Part shown: piece by piece, positions 44,461-54,051 of the stretch
Position numbering within the stretch: position 1 is the first letter of the stretch
Layout of the letters: each line of letters starts with the position of its first letter
From: Bradyrhizobium algeriense
GTDB taxonomy: Bacteria > Pseudomonadota > Alphaproteobacteria > Rhizobiales > Xanthobacteraceae
DNA: 64,000 nucleotides
Direction of reading: 5' to 3'
Assembly: GCF_036924595.1 (NCBI RefSeq)
Contig: NZ_JAZHRV010000001.1
Coordinates: 6,661,501 to 6,725,500 of the forward strand
Notes under the pieces: generated by a model
The model's input: only the letters and a program-made list of their open reading frames with translations
Databases searched by the model: none
Told to the model about the DNA's origin: nothing
Made by a program: the position numbers and the translations under genes

Positions 44461-44580
44461 CGTCATGCCCGGGCAAAAAGCGCGAAGCGCGTCTTCGCGC
44501 TAGATGTCCCGGGCATCCACGCTTTCACAGTCCAACGGCGACAAAGACGTGGATGGCCGGGTCAAGCCCGGCCATGACGG
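44461..44580. repeat. CGTCATGCCCGGGC-type inverted repeat inside an operon
   Basis: Starts CGTCATGCCCGGGC and ends CCCGGCCATGACGG. GGGCATCCACG and CGTGGATGGCC are inner arms. It separates the binding-protein gene from its ATPase gene and may form a stable mRNA structure that lowers or uncouples downstream expression. Confidence 0.7.
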
Positions 44581-44591
44581 AGAATGTCACA

Positions 44592-45596
44592 TCAATCCGC
44601 CTTCACATATTCCTTCGCGATGATCGCGTCCGCCGCAAACCCCTTGTCGACAAAGCCCTGCTCCTGCAGCCACGCGATCTGGTTGTCGACATTCTTGACG
44701 TCGAGCTTTCCGTCGGGGTCGATATAGGCGCAATTGCCGACCACCTGCTCGACCGGCAGATTGGTGTATTTGGCGATGATTTCCAGCAGCGGCTTTGTCT
44801 TGTCGTTGATGTCCGCCTTGCCATTCTTCACGGAAGCCAGAATCACGTCGTGATATTCGCGGTCGGCACGCGCCAATGCGGCGAGGAGCTTGGTCACCGT
44901 CGCCTTGTTGGTCAGCGTTTTCGGCGAGGCGAACACCGCCCCCAACTGCCACGGCGTCTCATCGCCGACCCAGCCGAGGAACTTTGCTCCACCGGAATCC
45001 ACCAGCGCGCGGGCAGTCGAGATCGGCAGCAACGCGGCATCGACGGTTTCGCCCTTCAGCGCGGCCGCGGCATTCGACAGCGACTGCAGCGGCAACACCT
45101 TTACGTCGGCGAGCTTGAAGCCATATTTGTCGGCAAGCAGGCCGAGCGAATAATGGAAGCTGGAGCCGACCTGCGTCACCGCGATCCGCTTGCCCGCAAG
45201 ATCCTTTGGCGTCTTCAGCCCGGCCGCATAGGCGTTGTTGCTGGCGAAGTAGCCGATCAGCGGGTAGCCTGCCTTCTCGCGACTCATGCCGCCGATCACC
45301 TTCAGCGTGCCTTTGCCGGCGAGATTGTAGAGTCCGGCGGTAAATGCCGTGATGCCGAAATCGACATCTCCTGAGGTCGTCGCCACCGCGATCGGCTGCG
45401 CCGCGTCGAAGAATTTCAATTCGATATCGAGGCCGGCCTCGCGGAAATAGCCCTTGTCCTGCGCAATGAACACCGGCGCCGACGACGACAGCCGGAGCAC
45501 GCCGATTTTCGCCTTTTGCGCGTCATCGGCCCGCGCGATCCCGCTTGCCGCAATGGCCAACAGACCCGCCAGCGCGAGCCGTGCAAACTTCGTCAT
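44592..45596 (-). CDS. ABC importer substrate-binding protein (SsuA/TauA/NMT1 type), second system
   Basis: A 334-residue exported binding protein (signal peptide to SGIARAD). IGVLRLSSSAPVFIAQDKG, LDIELKFFDAAQPIAVATTSGDVDFG and ITAFTAGLYNLAGKG show the SsuA/NMT1 fold. Phrases such as VAVTQVGSSFHYSLG fit aromatic- or sulfonate-binding relatives. It is 21 bp downstream of the FAD oxidoreductase gene. The enzymes upstream suggest the cargo is degraded by that set, which is inference. Confidence 0.86.
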   Translation of the reverse strand: MTKFARLALAGLLAIAASGIARADDAQKAKIGVLRLSSSAPVFIAQDKGYFREAGLDIELKFFDAAQPIAVATTSGDVDFGITAFTAGLYNLAGKGTLKVIGGMSREKAGYPLIGYFASNNAYAAGLKTPKDLAGKRIAVTQVGSSFHYSLGLLADKYGFKLADVKVLPLQSLSNAAAALKGETVDAALLPISTARALVDSGGAKFLGWVGDETPWQLGAVFASPKTLTNKATVTKLLAALARADREYHDVILASVKNGKADINDKTKPLLEIIAKYTNLPVEQVVGNCAYIDPDGKLDVKNVDNQIAWLQEQGFVDKGFAADAIIAKEYVKAD

Positions 45597-45617
45597 CCCG
45601 CCTCCTCCGTAATTCTT

Positions 45618-46982
45618 TTATAACCCCTCGGGCACGCTCTGGTCCCGCCCGATGAATGCGCCCTGTTGTTTCAGGCCTTGTTGCAACTTTTCAACCGCAA
45701 TGTCGCGCGGAATCGTGTTACCCGACAGCGCCAGCGCAGCCGCCGCGCCGGCTGCCTCCCCCATCGCAAAGCAGGCGCCGGAGACCCGCGCCGCCGACTG
45801 CCCCTCGTGGGTCATCGAGGCGCAGCGCCCGGCCATCAGGAGATTGTCTATGCCCTCAGGCACCAGCATGCGATACGGCAATTCGTTGAAGCCGCGCGAT
45901 TCCGGGATCGGCGGAAACGTGAAGGTCACATCTCCCGCGACATGCTGCTCCATCGGCCAGCCATTGACGCCGATGGAGTCGTCGAACGAGGCGCAGCCGA
46001 GCACGTCCTCGCCGGACAGCATGTAGCCGCCGATCACGCGCCGCGTCTCGCGGATGCCGAGCTGCGGCGGCAGGTCGACGATGTAGGATTTTTCGAAGCC
46101 GGGCACCGTGCGCAGGAATTCGAACGCCTGGAGGGCCTGCCGCCGGCCCTCGATCTCACCGCGCGTCATCTGGTCGGGGTCGATTCCGCTGACCGCCGTG
46201 CCGTCCTCGCGCGCAAGCTGGGTAAAATTCACCCGCCATTCGATCGCCGACCGCTGCGGCCGCACGATCGCGGTCTTGCGTGGGAAACGATGCGTGCCCG
46301 CGGCCTCGGCCTTTTCCATCAACGCCGGGATCGTCCGCCAGGCATCACCGGCCTTCTCGGGATCGATGCCGTTGAGGCGAAACATCATCGAGGGATAGAG
46401 CATGCTGCCGGCATCGTCGCCGACTTCAAACGGCGCGCCCGCCCAGGCCGCAAGATCGCCGTCGCCCGAGCAGTCGATGAAGATGCCGGCGCGCACCGCC
46501 TGACGCCCGGCCTTGGTCTCCACCATCAGCACGTTGATGCGCGTCTCGTCCTGCATCACCACGCCGGCGCCGAGCGCATGAAAGAGGATGTCGACCTTGT
46601 GCGACGTCAGCAGATCGTCCGCCGCGATCTTGTAGGCCGCCGTGTCGTAAGCCTGCGCAAAAATCTTGCCGAGGATCAGATGCGGCGCGTTGAGCCCGTC
46701 GAGCCGGTCGATCCGCGCGAGCAGATCGGAGGCGATCCCCTGCACCACCCGATGCATCTCGCCATGAACATTGGCGTGCAGCCCGCAGAAATTCGTGACG
46801 CCTGCAGCCGTGCCCATGCCGCCGAGAAAGCCGTATCGCTCGATCAGGAGCGTGCGGCGGCCGGCACGCGCGGCGGCAACGGCGGCCGCGATGCCCGCCG
46901 GCCCGCCACCGAGGACAGCGACTTCATATTCGCCGTAGAGCGGAATCTGGCGCGCGGGTTCGGTGATGATTTTGGCGGGCAA
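45618..46982 (-). CDS. FAD-dependent oxidoreductase (FAD_oxidored family)
   Basis: A 454-residue flavoprotein. The dinucleotide site is AVLGGGPAGIAAAVAAARAG, followed by FIDCSGDGDLAAWAGAPFE and the C-terminal NLLMAGRCASMTHEGQSAARV, as in the PF12831-type family whose members are mostly uncharacterised. The start appears to be TTG 46982 with GGGAAGG upstream, since no ATG lies before the FAD motif. It sits between the binding protein and aspartate dehydrogenase genes in one operon. Probable oxidation of a hydroxy or amino acid substrate, but this is not shown. Confidence 0.8.
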   Translation of the reverse strand: MPAKIITEPARQIPLYGEYEVAVLGGGPAGIAAAVAAARAGRRTLLIERYGFLGGMGTAAGVTNFCGLHANVHGEMHRVVQGIASDLLARIDRLDGLNAPHLILGKIFAQAYDTAAYKIAADDLLTSHKVDILFHALGAGVVMQDETRINVLMVETKAGRQAVRAGIFIDCSGDGDLAAWAGAPFEVGDDAGSMLYPSMMFRLNGIDPEKAGDAWRTIPALMEKAEAAGTHRFPRKTAIVRPQRSAIEWRVNFTQLAREDGTAVSGIDPDQMTRGEIEGRRQALQAFEFLRTVPGFEKSYIVDLPPQLGIRETRRVIGGYMLSGEDVLGCASFDDSIGVNGWPMEQHVAGDVTFTFPPIPESRGFNELPYRMLVPEGIDNLLMAGRCASMTHEGQSAARVSGACFAMGEAAGAAAALALSGNTIPRDIAVEKLQQGLKQQGAFIGRDQSVPEGL

Positions 46983-47053
46983 GGTGACCTTCCCGGATGG
47001 TGCCTGGGCGATAATGCCCCGGACGAGGGATTTTAGCTATTGCGGCAGGATAC

Positions 47054-47887
47054 TCAGGTTCCGACCTGCAGCGGCGAGGTCAGCTTGCGCAGCGCGGCGA
47101 TCACCGAGAGCGCGGTGATGCGGCCGGTCTTCGGGTTTTCCGATGGGATGTTTTCGATTCCCATCGTGAACGAGGCCGAGTCGGACTCGACCCTGATCTG
47201 ATGACAGTTCCGCGTCACGGCCGGATCGGCCCAGATTTCGATGGTCGTGCGATCGGGGCCGATGCCGGCCAGCGACAGCGCCGCCACCACATTGACGTTG
47301 GCGGGAAACGCCGCAGCCGCGTCGCGCGCCGAGCCCTTGAAGACGCACAGGGCCGACTTTACCCCCTCCATGGAGATCCCGTTCTCGACGAGATAGGGCG
47401 CGCCGGCGAGACCGCCGGGCGGCTTGCGCGTGACCATCTGCACCGAATGGATAGTGCCTTCAGCGGCAGCCGAAACCGCATCGAAGCCGATCAAGGCGCC
47501 AGTCGGCACGATGATCTGACCGCCATGCGCCCGGGCGAGATCGATCAGATCGGGACGGGGCAGCAGCGCACTGGAACTGAGCACCATGACCTGCTTGCCG
47601 GCGGTCAGCATCGGGCGGCAGATCTGATCGAGGATCGCCGCCGGGGCGCATTCGACAACGAGGTCGGCGTGAGCGGGCAGTTCATCGAGCGAGACCAGCG
47701 GGCAGGAGATACCTTCGCGATCAAGCCAGGCCCGTGCCTTCGCCTGATCCCTAACCACGACCGCCGTGAGAGCAAGTCCCGGCAGCCCCTGCGCCAGCTT
47801 GCGCGCCACGGTTTTGCCGATCTCCCCCAGCCCGGCAATGGCGATATTTTTTGATGGCAAATCCAATACTCCTGCAAGAAACGTCAT
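47054..47887 (-). CDS. L-aspartate dehydrogenase-like enzyme
   Basis: A 277-residue NAD(P)-dependent enzyme of the NadX/AspDH family. The Rossmann motif is IAIAGLGEIGKTVARKLAQG. VVECAPAAIL, IIVPTGALIGFDAV (conserved PSGAIGG-like loop) and the C-terminal NCHQIRVESDSASFTM contain the family His. It would oxidatively deaminate aspartate to iminoaspartate/oxaloacetate or act on a related amino acid. NadX usually neighbours NAD synthesis genes. Here it lies 15 bp from a crotonase gene and upstream of an importer, so a catabolic role is more likely. Confidence 0.83.
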   Translation of the reverse strand: MTFLAGVLDLPSKNIAIAGLGEIGKTVARKLAQGLPGLALTAVVVRDQAKARAWLDREGISCPLVSLDELPAHADLVVECAPAAILDQICRPMLTAGKQVMVLSSSALLPRPDLIDLARAHGGQIIVPTGALIGFDAVSAAAEGTIHSVQMVTRKPPGGLAGAPYLVENGISMEGVKSALCVFKGSARDAAAAFPANVNVVAALSLAGIGPDRTTIEIWADPAVTRNCHQIRVESDSASFTMGIENIPSENPKTGRITALSVIAALRKLTSPLQVGT

Positions 47888-47902
47888 CGAGCGTGGCAGA
47901 TC

Positions 47903-48709
47903 CTAACGCTTATGCGTTGTGCCCCAATTCGCCGCCCGCTTCTCCGCAAATGACGCCAGCCCCTCCGACGCCTCTTTGGTTTGGCGCCTGTCCGAGTGCA
48001 TCTTTACCAGCCGTGCATAGGCCTCGTCATCCACGCCCATGCCGCCGAACGAGCTCTCCATCGCGAGCGCCTTGGTCTCTGCCAGCGCTTTCGGCCCATT
48101 GGCCAGCAGTTGCTCCACTACCTTCGCGCCCGCCGTCTCCAACTCAGCCAGCGACACCACCTCATGCACCAACCCGATCCGCCGCGCCTCCTCCGCGCCA
48201 AACCGTTCGCCGGTCAGCGCGTAGCGGCGGACCTGGCGGACGCCGATGGCGTCGCAGAGCTGCGGGATGATGATGGCGGCCGTCAGGCCCCAGCGCACTT
48301 CGGTGATCGAGAACAGCGCATTGTCGGCGGCGACTACGACATCACAGGCCGAGATCACGCCGGTGCCGCCGCCGAAGCAGCCGCCCTGCACCAGCGCCAC
48401 CGTCGGGATCGGCAGCGTGTTCAGCCGCTGCACGGCTTCGAACGTCGCGCGCGACACTTTTTCGTTCTCTTCCGCCGATTTCGGCCGCACGCCGTTGATC
48501 CATTTCAGGTCGGCGCCGGCCTGGAAATGCTTGCCGTTGCCCTTCAGCACCACGACGCGGAGATTGGCCTTCTGGCCGAGTTCATCCATCGCTGCGAGCA
48601 CGCCGTTGATGAGCCCGGCGTCATAGGCATTGTTCACCTCGGGACGGTTCAACGTGACGGTTGCGACGCCGCGCGCGTCGAGATCCCACAAAACCGGATT
48701 GGCAGTCAT
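47903..48709 (-). CDS. Enoyl-CoA hydratase/isomerase (crotonase family)
   Basis: A 268-residue crotonase. The two oxyanion-hole segments are KGNGKHFQAGADLKWI and GGCFGGGTGVISACDVVVA, and the catalytic Glu region is ITEVRWGL. The sequence is closest in feel to methylglutaconyl-CoA/enoyl-CoA hydratases. First gene of the operon running through aspartate dehydrogenase, FAD oxidoreductase and the importer. It starts 77 bp after the LTXXQ gene, so read-through from that gene is possible. Confidence 0.87.
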   Translation of the reverse strand: MTANPVLWDLDARGVATVTLNRPEVNNAYDAGLINGVLAAMDELGQKANLRVVVLKGNGKHFQAGADLKWINGVRPKSAEENEKVSRATFEAVQRLNTLPIPTVALVQGGCFGGGTGVISACDVVVAADNALFSITEVRWGLTAAIIIPQLCDAIGVRQVRRYALTGERFGAEEARRIGLVHEVVSLAELETAGAKVVEQLLANGPKALAETKALAMESSFGGMGVDDEAYARLVKMHSDRRQTKEASEGLASFAEKRAANWGTTHKR

Positions 48710-48786
48710 CGGCGGCCCCTTTGTTCGGCAATCTTTGTTATGCCGGACAATAGGCCGGGATCGCAGGCGTTGTCACCGCCGCCAAT

Positions 48787-50142
48787 CTATCGGCGGCCGT
48801 ACCGCTGCATCATATCTGCCCTGTCGGTAACGGAGGTCCGCCGCGGGCCGATCGCCTCGAACTGGGCCTTCTGCTCGTCGCTCAGCATCGCATAGAAATC
48901 ATCGAGCGCGGTGCGCACGAGCTTGACGGAATCCAGCATGACGCCGAGCCGCTTGCCGACGGCGGTGAGCCGCGCCGGCGGCGTGGCCACCTCGTCGATC
49001 CGGCACGACGTGGCCAGCAGGTCGGCTGCCTTTGCGCTGGCTTTCTGCAGGGCGGTAAGGCCGGTGCGTTGCGCATCGGTCGGATGCACCCGCGCCTCGA
49101 TCTCCTCGGCCGGCCATTGCAAGCTCGAGGATTGCGTAACGTCACAGGGCCGCGCAATGGATCTGTTGCGGCGCCGCTCGATCTTCCTTTCCTGCTCTTC
49201 AGCTACCGCGTTCAGCCGCGCCTTCTGCTCGTCATTCAGCAGCCCGTATAGTTTGTCCAGCGCCGGCTGCACGGTCGCGACACCAGCAATCATCGCCTCG
49301 ATGCGTTGCTGCATCGAGGCAAGCCGGCCGGACGCCGTCAACGCCACCGTGGCCGGACACGCCGCCTTGATCTTTTGCGCCGAAATCACCGATGCATTGG
49401 CGAGATCGTCGAGGGCCGCGCGTTGCACCTCGGTCGGCTCGATCGCCTGCGCGATCAGGTCGATCGGCAGGCCGGCGATTTCGCGGCTGTCCTCGCCGCA
49501 TAACAGCGCGAGCCGGTCCTGTCCGGCGCCGGAAGCACCGCGCGGCGGCAGGTAGCCCGCAAGACCCTGATAGTCATAGGGGCCGAACAGTCCGGCATAA
49601 ATGTCGTCATAGCCGTAGTACCAGAACGGAGCGCCGACACGCGGCCCCCACAGCGCATAGTCGTAGATGTCGAAATAGGCGAACGGCCAGAACAGCGGCC
49701 CTACCCAGCCGTAGCCGCCATTGCCGTGCCGCCACCAACCGCCACCTCTGGACCGTCCGTACTGCCACCCGGCAAGCGCCGCGCCCGCGGTGACGCTGGT
49801 CCGCATGGCGGGACGATGGAGCGCTGCGGTATGGCGATAGCTGCGGGCGAGTGCGCGCGCGTTCAGCGCGCGACCGCCGCCCGCGAAGTTCATGCGATGT
49901 GCGGAGAATGAACGGTGTGAAGAGAATGAGCGGTGATGCGCCCTGCCGTGAAAATGGCCGCCATGATGCCGGCCGCCGAAATGGTGGCCATGACCACCAC
50001 CACGATGGCCCCCGCCATGATGACCGCCGCCGCGACCACCGCCATGGCCGCCCCCATGACCACCTTTCGCGATCGCAAAGTCCGCCACCGACAGCGCCGT
50101 TGCGAACACAATGGCGGCAATTCCCAGTGTGATCTTTGACAT
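48787..50142 (-). CDS. His/Gly-rich exported protein with two LTXXQ (Spy/CpxP-like) domains
   Basis: A 451-residue protein from ATG 50142 (50154 and 50163 are alternatives). A signal peptide ends near DFAIAKG. Residues about 25-70 are a GGHGGGHGGG... tract with more than fifteen His, able to bind metal ions. A Tyr/Trp/Gly-rich middle follows (FWPFAYFDIYDYALWGP). Then two Spy/CpxP-like helical domains occur: EPTEVQRAALDDL to LNDEQKARLNAV, and HPTDAQRTGLTALQ to LSDEQKAQFEAI. LTXXQ proteins act as envelope chaperones or metal-stress sensors. The coupling of a His tract with a duplicated LTXXQ unit is unusual. Confidence 0.8.
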   Translation of the reverse strand: MSKITLGIAAIVFATALSVADFAIAKGGHGGGHGGGRGGGHHGGGHRGGGHGHHFGGRHHGGHFHGRAHHRSFSSHRSFSAHRMNFAGGGRALNARALARSYRHTAALHRPAMRTSVTAGAALAGWQYGRSRGGGWWRHGNGGYGWVGPLFWPFAYFDIYDYALWGPRVGAPFWYYGYDDIYAGLFGPYDYQGLAGYLPPRGASGAGQDRLALLCGEDSREIAGLPIDLIAQAIEPTEVQRAALDDLANASVISAQKIKAACPATVALTASGRLASMQQRIEAMIAGVATVQPALDKLYGLLNDEQKARLNAVAEEQERKIERRRNRSIARPCDVTQSSSLQWPAEEIEARVHPTDAQRTGLTALQKASAKAADLLATSCRIDEVATPPARLTAVGKRLGVMLDSVKLVRTALDDFYAMLSDEQKAQFEAIGPRRTSVTDRADMMQRYGRR

Positions 50143-50345
50143 GGCGCGCCCCATCATCGTCGCACGTCCCATTGTCGCTATGCCGCGAGCTTGACGGCAC
50201 ATGGATGAACGTTGACTGAACGGTAGAGTTCCCGGCGCGGCCAGGCCGCGCCCTGCGCAACCCACCCTGTTCGGCGGACCGGTTGCGCCCAATCAAGGCT
50301 TGTGAAAACTAGCAACGCTCTTCCCTCCCTGCAGGATTTCCACTC

Positions 50346-51320
50346 ATGCGGATTTGCGTTTTCGGTGCGGGCGCCGTCGGCAGCCATTTTGCGGTGCGGC
50401 TCGCACTGGCAGGACATGACGTTTCCTGCGTGATGAGGGGTGCGCATCTGGATGCCGTGAAAGCCAACGGGCTGACGCTGCGGGTCGGAAATGGCGAGTT
50501 CAAGGCGAAGGTGCGCGCATCGGGCGATCCGGCCGCGCTGGGCCAGCATGATGTCGTCATTTGCACATTGAAGGCGACCGGGCTGCCGAGCCTTGCCTCC
50601 GGCCTCCAACCCCTGATCGGCGGGGATACCGCCGTGGTGTTCGCACAGAACGGCGTCCCCTGGTGGTACGATATCGGGCTTTCGCCAGGGCATCCGCCGG
50701 TGCCCGATCTGGCCTTCCTCGATCCGGGTGGACGCTTGCGCGCGGCGATCCCGAAGCAGCTTATCGTCGGCGGCGTGGTGTTTTCGTCCAACGAAGTCGT
50801 GACCCCAGGCGTGGTTGCGAACCTTTCGCCCGAGCGTAACCGGCTCCTGATCGGCGAATGCGACGACCGCCAGAGTGAGCGGGTCACGCGGCTACGCGCC
50901 GCGCTCAATGACGCCGCGATCGAATCGCCTGATATCGCCGATATCCGGGAGACGATCTGGTCAAAACTCCTGACCAACATGTCGATGTCGGTGCTGTGCC
51001 TGTTGACCGGGCAGACCGCGCGCGCCGTGCGCGACGATCCTGATCTCGCCGAGATCGTGCCGCGCCTGCTCGACGAGGCCAACAGCGTAGCGCAGAGCTG
51101 CTTCCCCGAGGTCAAGCGCGTAACGCGCTCCGGCCCCGCACCGGACCACAAGCCGTCGATCCTGCAAGACTATGAGCTCGGCCGCGCCATGGAGATCGAC
51201 GTGCTGGTGCGCGCGCCGGCCGCGTTCGCGCGCGCGGCAGGACTTCCGACGCCGATGCTCGACATGATGGCGGCGCTCGCGATCCGTCAGGCGCGCGACA
51301 AGGGACTCTATCAGGGCTGA
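50346..51320 (+). CDS. Ketopantoate reductase-like (PanE/ApbA family) dehydrogenase
   Basis: A 324-residue NADPH-dependent reductase. FGAGAVGSHFAVRLALAGHDV is the nucleotide site. The Lys in WSKLLTNMSMSVLCLLTG and the Asn/Ser/Glu pattern of the C-terminal domain (ILQDYELGRAMEIDVLV) fit the family. Many bacteria carry several PanE paralogues for other 2-keto acids, and no panB or panC is next to it, so a pantothenate role is not secure. CCTGCAGG-like sequence precedes the ATG, and the ribosome site is weak. Confidence 0.85.
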   Translation: MRICVFGAGAVGSHFAVRLALAGHDVSCVMRGAHLDAVKANGLTLRVGNGEFKAKVRASGDPAALGQHDVVICTLKATGLPSLASGLQPLIGGDTAVVFAQNGVPWWYDIGLSPGHPPVPDLAFLDPGGRLRAAIPKQLIVGGVVFSSNEVVTPGVVANLSPERNRLLIGECDDRQSERVTRLRAALNDAAIESPDIADIRETIWSKLLTNMSMSVLCLLTGQTARAVRDDPDLAEIVPRLLDEANSVAQSCFPEVKRVTRSGPAPDHKPSILQDYELGRAMEIDVLVRAPAAFARAAGLPTPMLDMMAALAIRQARDKGLYQG

Positions 51321-51342
51321 AGGCCTGCTGTTCCAACCTCGG

Positions 51343-52323
51343 TCAGAGCGCCTGCAGTCCCAGCCGCGTGAACAGCTTCCGGTCGGCCTCGTCCTCCGGA
51401 TTGCCGGCCGTCAGCAAGGTGTCGCCGACGAAGATCGAATTCGCCCCTGCAAAGAAGCAGAGCGCCTGCATCTCGTCGGTCATGGCCGAGCGGCCCGCCG
51501 ACAGGCGGACATATGATTTCGGCATCATGATGCGCGCCAGCGCAACGATCCGGATAAACTCGATGGGCGCGATCGGCGCCGCCTCGGCGAGCGGCGTGCC
51601 GGCGATCGGAATCAGCATGTTGATCGGAACGCTTTCCGGCGGCTCGGCGAGGTTCGCAAGCGTGACCAGCATTTCGACGCGGTCGGTTTCTTCCTCGCCC
51701 ATGCCGAGGATGCCGCCGCAACACACTTTCATGCCGGATTGCCTCACATTCTCCAGCGTGTCGAGACGATCGGCAAACGTTCGCGTAGAGATCACCCGCG
51801 GGTAATAGCGCTCCGACGTATCGATATTGTGATTGTAGTAGTCGAGCCCCGCCGCGCCGAGGCGATCCGACTGATCGCGGTCCAGCATGCCCAGCGTCAT
51901 GCAGGTCTCGAGCCCGAGCGCTTTCACCGCGCCGACCATTTCAACGATGGCGTCCATGTCTCGCGGCTTCGGATTGCGCCATGCCGAGCCCATGCAGTAG
52001 CGCGTTGCGCCGCCGGCTTTGGCTTTGCGCGCCTCGGCGACGACCTTTTCGACCTCCATCAGCTTCGAGGCGGCAAGCCCCGTCGAATGATGCGAGGACT
52101 GGCTGCAATAGCCGCAATCTTCCGGGCAGCCGCCGGTCTTGATGTTGAGCAGCTTGCTGAGCTGCACGCGGTTGGGATCGAAATGCCGGCGGTGAATGGA
52201 TTGCGCCTTGAACAGCAGATCGTTGAACGGCAGCCGGTAGAGCGACCAGGCCGCCTCGCTCGTCCACTCCACGGCGTCCGCAAGCGGCGCCGTCACAGCC
52301 AATTCATCTCGCACTTCGAGCAT
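51343..52323 (-). CDS. bioB: Biotin synthase
   Basis: Radical-SAM enzyme of 326 residues inserting sulfur into dethiobiotin. The 4Fe-4S motif CPEDCGYC is at Cys66, Cys70 and Cys73. [31 protein letters not shown] and the [2Fe-2S] Arg/Cys ligands ([16 protein letters not shown]) are characteristic of BioB. No bioA, bioD or bioF gene is near, so it is an unlinked bioB. It converges on the PanE-like gene. Confidence 0.95.
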   Translation of the reverse strand: MLEVRDELAVTAPLADAVEWTSEAAWSLYRLPFNDLLFKAQSIHRRHFDPNRVQLSKLLNIKTGGCPEDCGYCSQSSHHSTGLAASKLMEVEKVVAEARKAKAGGATRYCMGSAWRNPKPRDMDAIVEMVGAVKALGLETCMTLGMLDRDQSDRLGAAGLDYYNHNIDTSERYYPRVISTRTFADRLDTLENVRQSGMKVCCGGILGMGEEETDRVEMLVTLANLAEPPESVPINMLIPIAGTPLAEAAPIAPIEFIRIVALARIMMPKSYVRLSAGRSAMTDEMQALCFFAGANSIFVGDTLLTAGNPEDEADRKLFTRLGLQAL

Positions 52324-52498
52324 CCCTTCAATTCTCCCGATCCTGATTGCCCCGCGCGGCCGTCATCGCATGCTGGCGAAGCGGACACCAGCGCCGCGCG
52401 CGTGCTTGCAAAAAATTGATCGCCGGCATTGACCGCGCAGCGCGCGTCGTATCACTCTCGACCCTATCCAAGAAAAAGAAACCAGGCGGGAACCGAAC

Positions 52499-53281
52499 AT
52501 GCATGTCAAAGGCAAGGTTTGTGTCGTCACGGGAGCTGCGAGCGGCATCGGCGAGGCGGTGGCGCGCGCCTATGCGGAGGCCGGTGCGCGCGGCGTCGTC
52601 ATCGCCGACCTCAAGACCTCGCGCGACAGACTGGCAAAGGTCGCTGGCGACATCGACGGCTTGCCGATCACGGCCGACGTCGGGCTGGAGGAAGACATCA
52701 AGGCGCTGATCGCCGCGGCCGAAGACAAGTATGGCCCGGTCGACGTGTTCTTTTCCAACGCCGGCCTCTCACGCAAGGGACAAGAGACCGCCTCCGATGC
52801 CGATTGGGACGTGAGCTGGCGTGTCCACGTCATGAGCCATGTGTTCGCGGCGCGCGCCCTGGTGCCGGGCATGCTCGCGCGCCGCTCCGGCTATCTCCTC
52901 AACACCGCTTCCGCGGCCGGCCTGTTGGCTTCGCTGAACGCGATGCCCTACGGCGTGACGAAAAATGCGGCGGTCGCACTCGCCGAACATCTCGCCATTC
53001 AATATGGCGACCGCGGCATCCGCGTGTCCGTGCTCTGCCCGCAATCGGTGCAAACCGGCATGACGACGCCCGGCCCGAGCGCCGCGCGGGTCGACGGCGT
53101 GCTGCAGCCGCCGGAAGTGGCGCGCATGGTGATGGAGGCGATGGAGGAAGAACGCTTTCTCATTCTGTCGCACCCGCAAGTCGCCGAATACATGCAGCGC
53201 AAGGCCTCCAGCCGCGACCGCTGGCTCACCGGCATGCGGCGGCTGCGCGACAAGATCTATGGCACGCCGCAATCAGCCTGA
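52499..53281 (+). CDS. Short-chain dehydrogenase/reductase
   Basis: Classical SDR of 260 residues. Cofactor motif is TGAASGIGEAVARAYAEAG, acidic ADLKTSRD after beta-2 favours NAD+, the structural motif is SNAGLS, and the catalytic Ser-Tyr-Lys is in NTASAAGLLASLNAMPYGVTKNA. The substrate is unknown. It converges on the racemase-family gene with a 9-bp 3' overlap. Confidence 0.9.
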   Translation: MHVKGKVCVVTGAASGIGEAVARAYAEAGARGVVIADLKTSRDRLAKVAGDIDGLPITADVGLEEDIKALIAAAEDKYGPVDVFFSNAGLSRKGQETASDADWDVSWRVHVMSHVFAARALVPGMLARRSGYLLNTASAAGLLASLNAMPYGVTKNAAVALAEHLAIQYGDRGIRVSVLCPQSVQTGMTTPGPSAARVDGVLQPPEVARMVMEAMEEERFLILSHPQVAEYMQRKASSRDRWLTGMRRLRDKIYGTPQSA

Positions 53282-54007
53282 GGCTTTTGGCGCGAACGAC
53301 GCCAATATGCCGTCGTATTTTTTCGCGCCGGGTGACGCGTAAGAGCCACGCCTGGACGTCGTGAGCTTGAGTCCAGCCAGCGCCTCAGCCTGCTTCACCG
53401 CGGCCGCCACGCCATCGACGACGGGAACGTCGAATTTACGCGACAGTTTCTGCGCAAGATCGGCCATGCCCGCGCAGCCCAGCACGATCGCTTCCGCACC
53501 CTTGTCGAGCGCGCGGGCAATCTCGGCTTCCAGCTTCGCTTCCGCACCCGAGCCGGGCTTGTCGAGATCGAGCACCGCGACGTCGCAGGCGGTGACCTGC
53601 GCCCTTTCGGCAAAGCCGTAGCGGCGCACCAGTTCTTCGAGCGGCACGATCGAGCGCGGCAGCGTGGTGACGACGGCGATGCGCTTTGCGATCTGGCCAG
53701 CCGTCACCAGCGCGGCCTCGCAGATGCCGACCACCGGAAAACGCGCGGCGGTCCGCGCAGCGTCGAGGCCGGTATCGTCAAAACATGCAACGATCGCTGC
53801 GTCGGCGTCCGGCGCATTCATCAGCGCCTGGATCAGGCCCGGCACGGCGAACGCCTCGTCGTAATATCCCTCGATCGAGACCGGCCCCATCGCCGACGTC
53901 ACGGCGGATATCTCGGTGTCGGGGTTGGCGACGGCGCGCGCGGCGGCGCCAATCGTTTCGGTCATCGAGTTAGTCGTGTTCGGATTGACGATCAGGACTT
54001 TTGCCAT
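53273..54007 (-). CDS. Asp/Glu/hydantoin racemase-family protein
   Basis: A 244-residue protein. The two catalytic Cys of the family are visible in AIVACFDDTGLDAAR and VLGCAGMADLAQ. IVNPNTTNSMTETI at the start is typical of the hydantoin racemase/allantoin racemase (HyuE/HpxA) branch. It may racemise hydantoins or allantoin. No hydantoinase gene is adjacent. ATG 54007 begins the conserved strand. Confidence 0.83.
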   Translation of the reverse strand: MAKVLIVNPNTTNSMTETIGAAARAVANPDTEISAVTSAMGPVSIEGYYDEAFAVPGLIQALMNAPDADAAIVACFDDTGLDAARTAARFPVVGICEAALVTAGQIAKRIAVVTTLPRSIVPLEELVRRYGFAERAQVTACDVAVLDLDKPGSGAEAKLEAEIARALDKGAEAIVLGCAGMADLAQKLSRKFDVPVVDGVAAAVKQAEALAGLKLTTSRRGSYASPGAKKYDGILASFAPKASG

Positions 54008-54051
54008 GAGTGCATCGTAGCTAGGATGGAACGAAGCGCAACTCCATCTAT

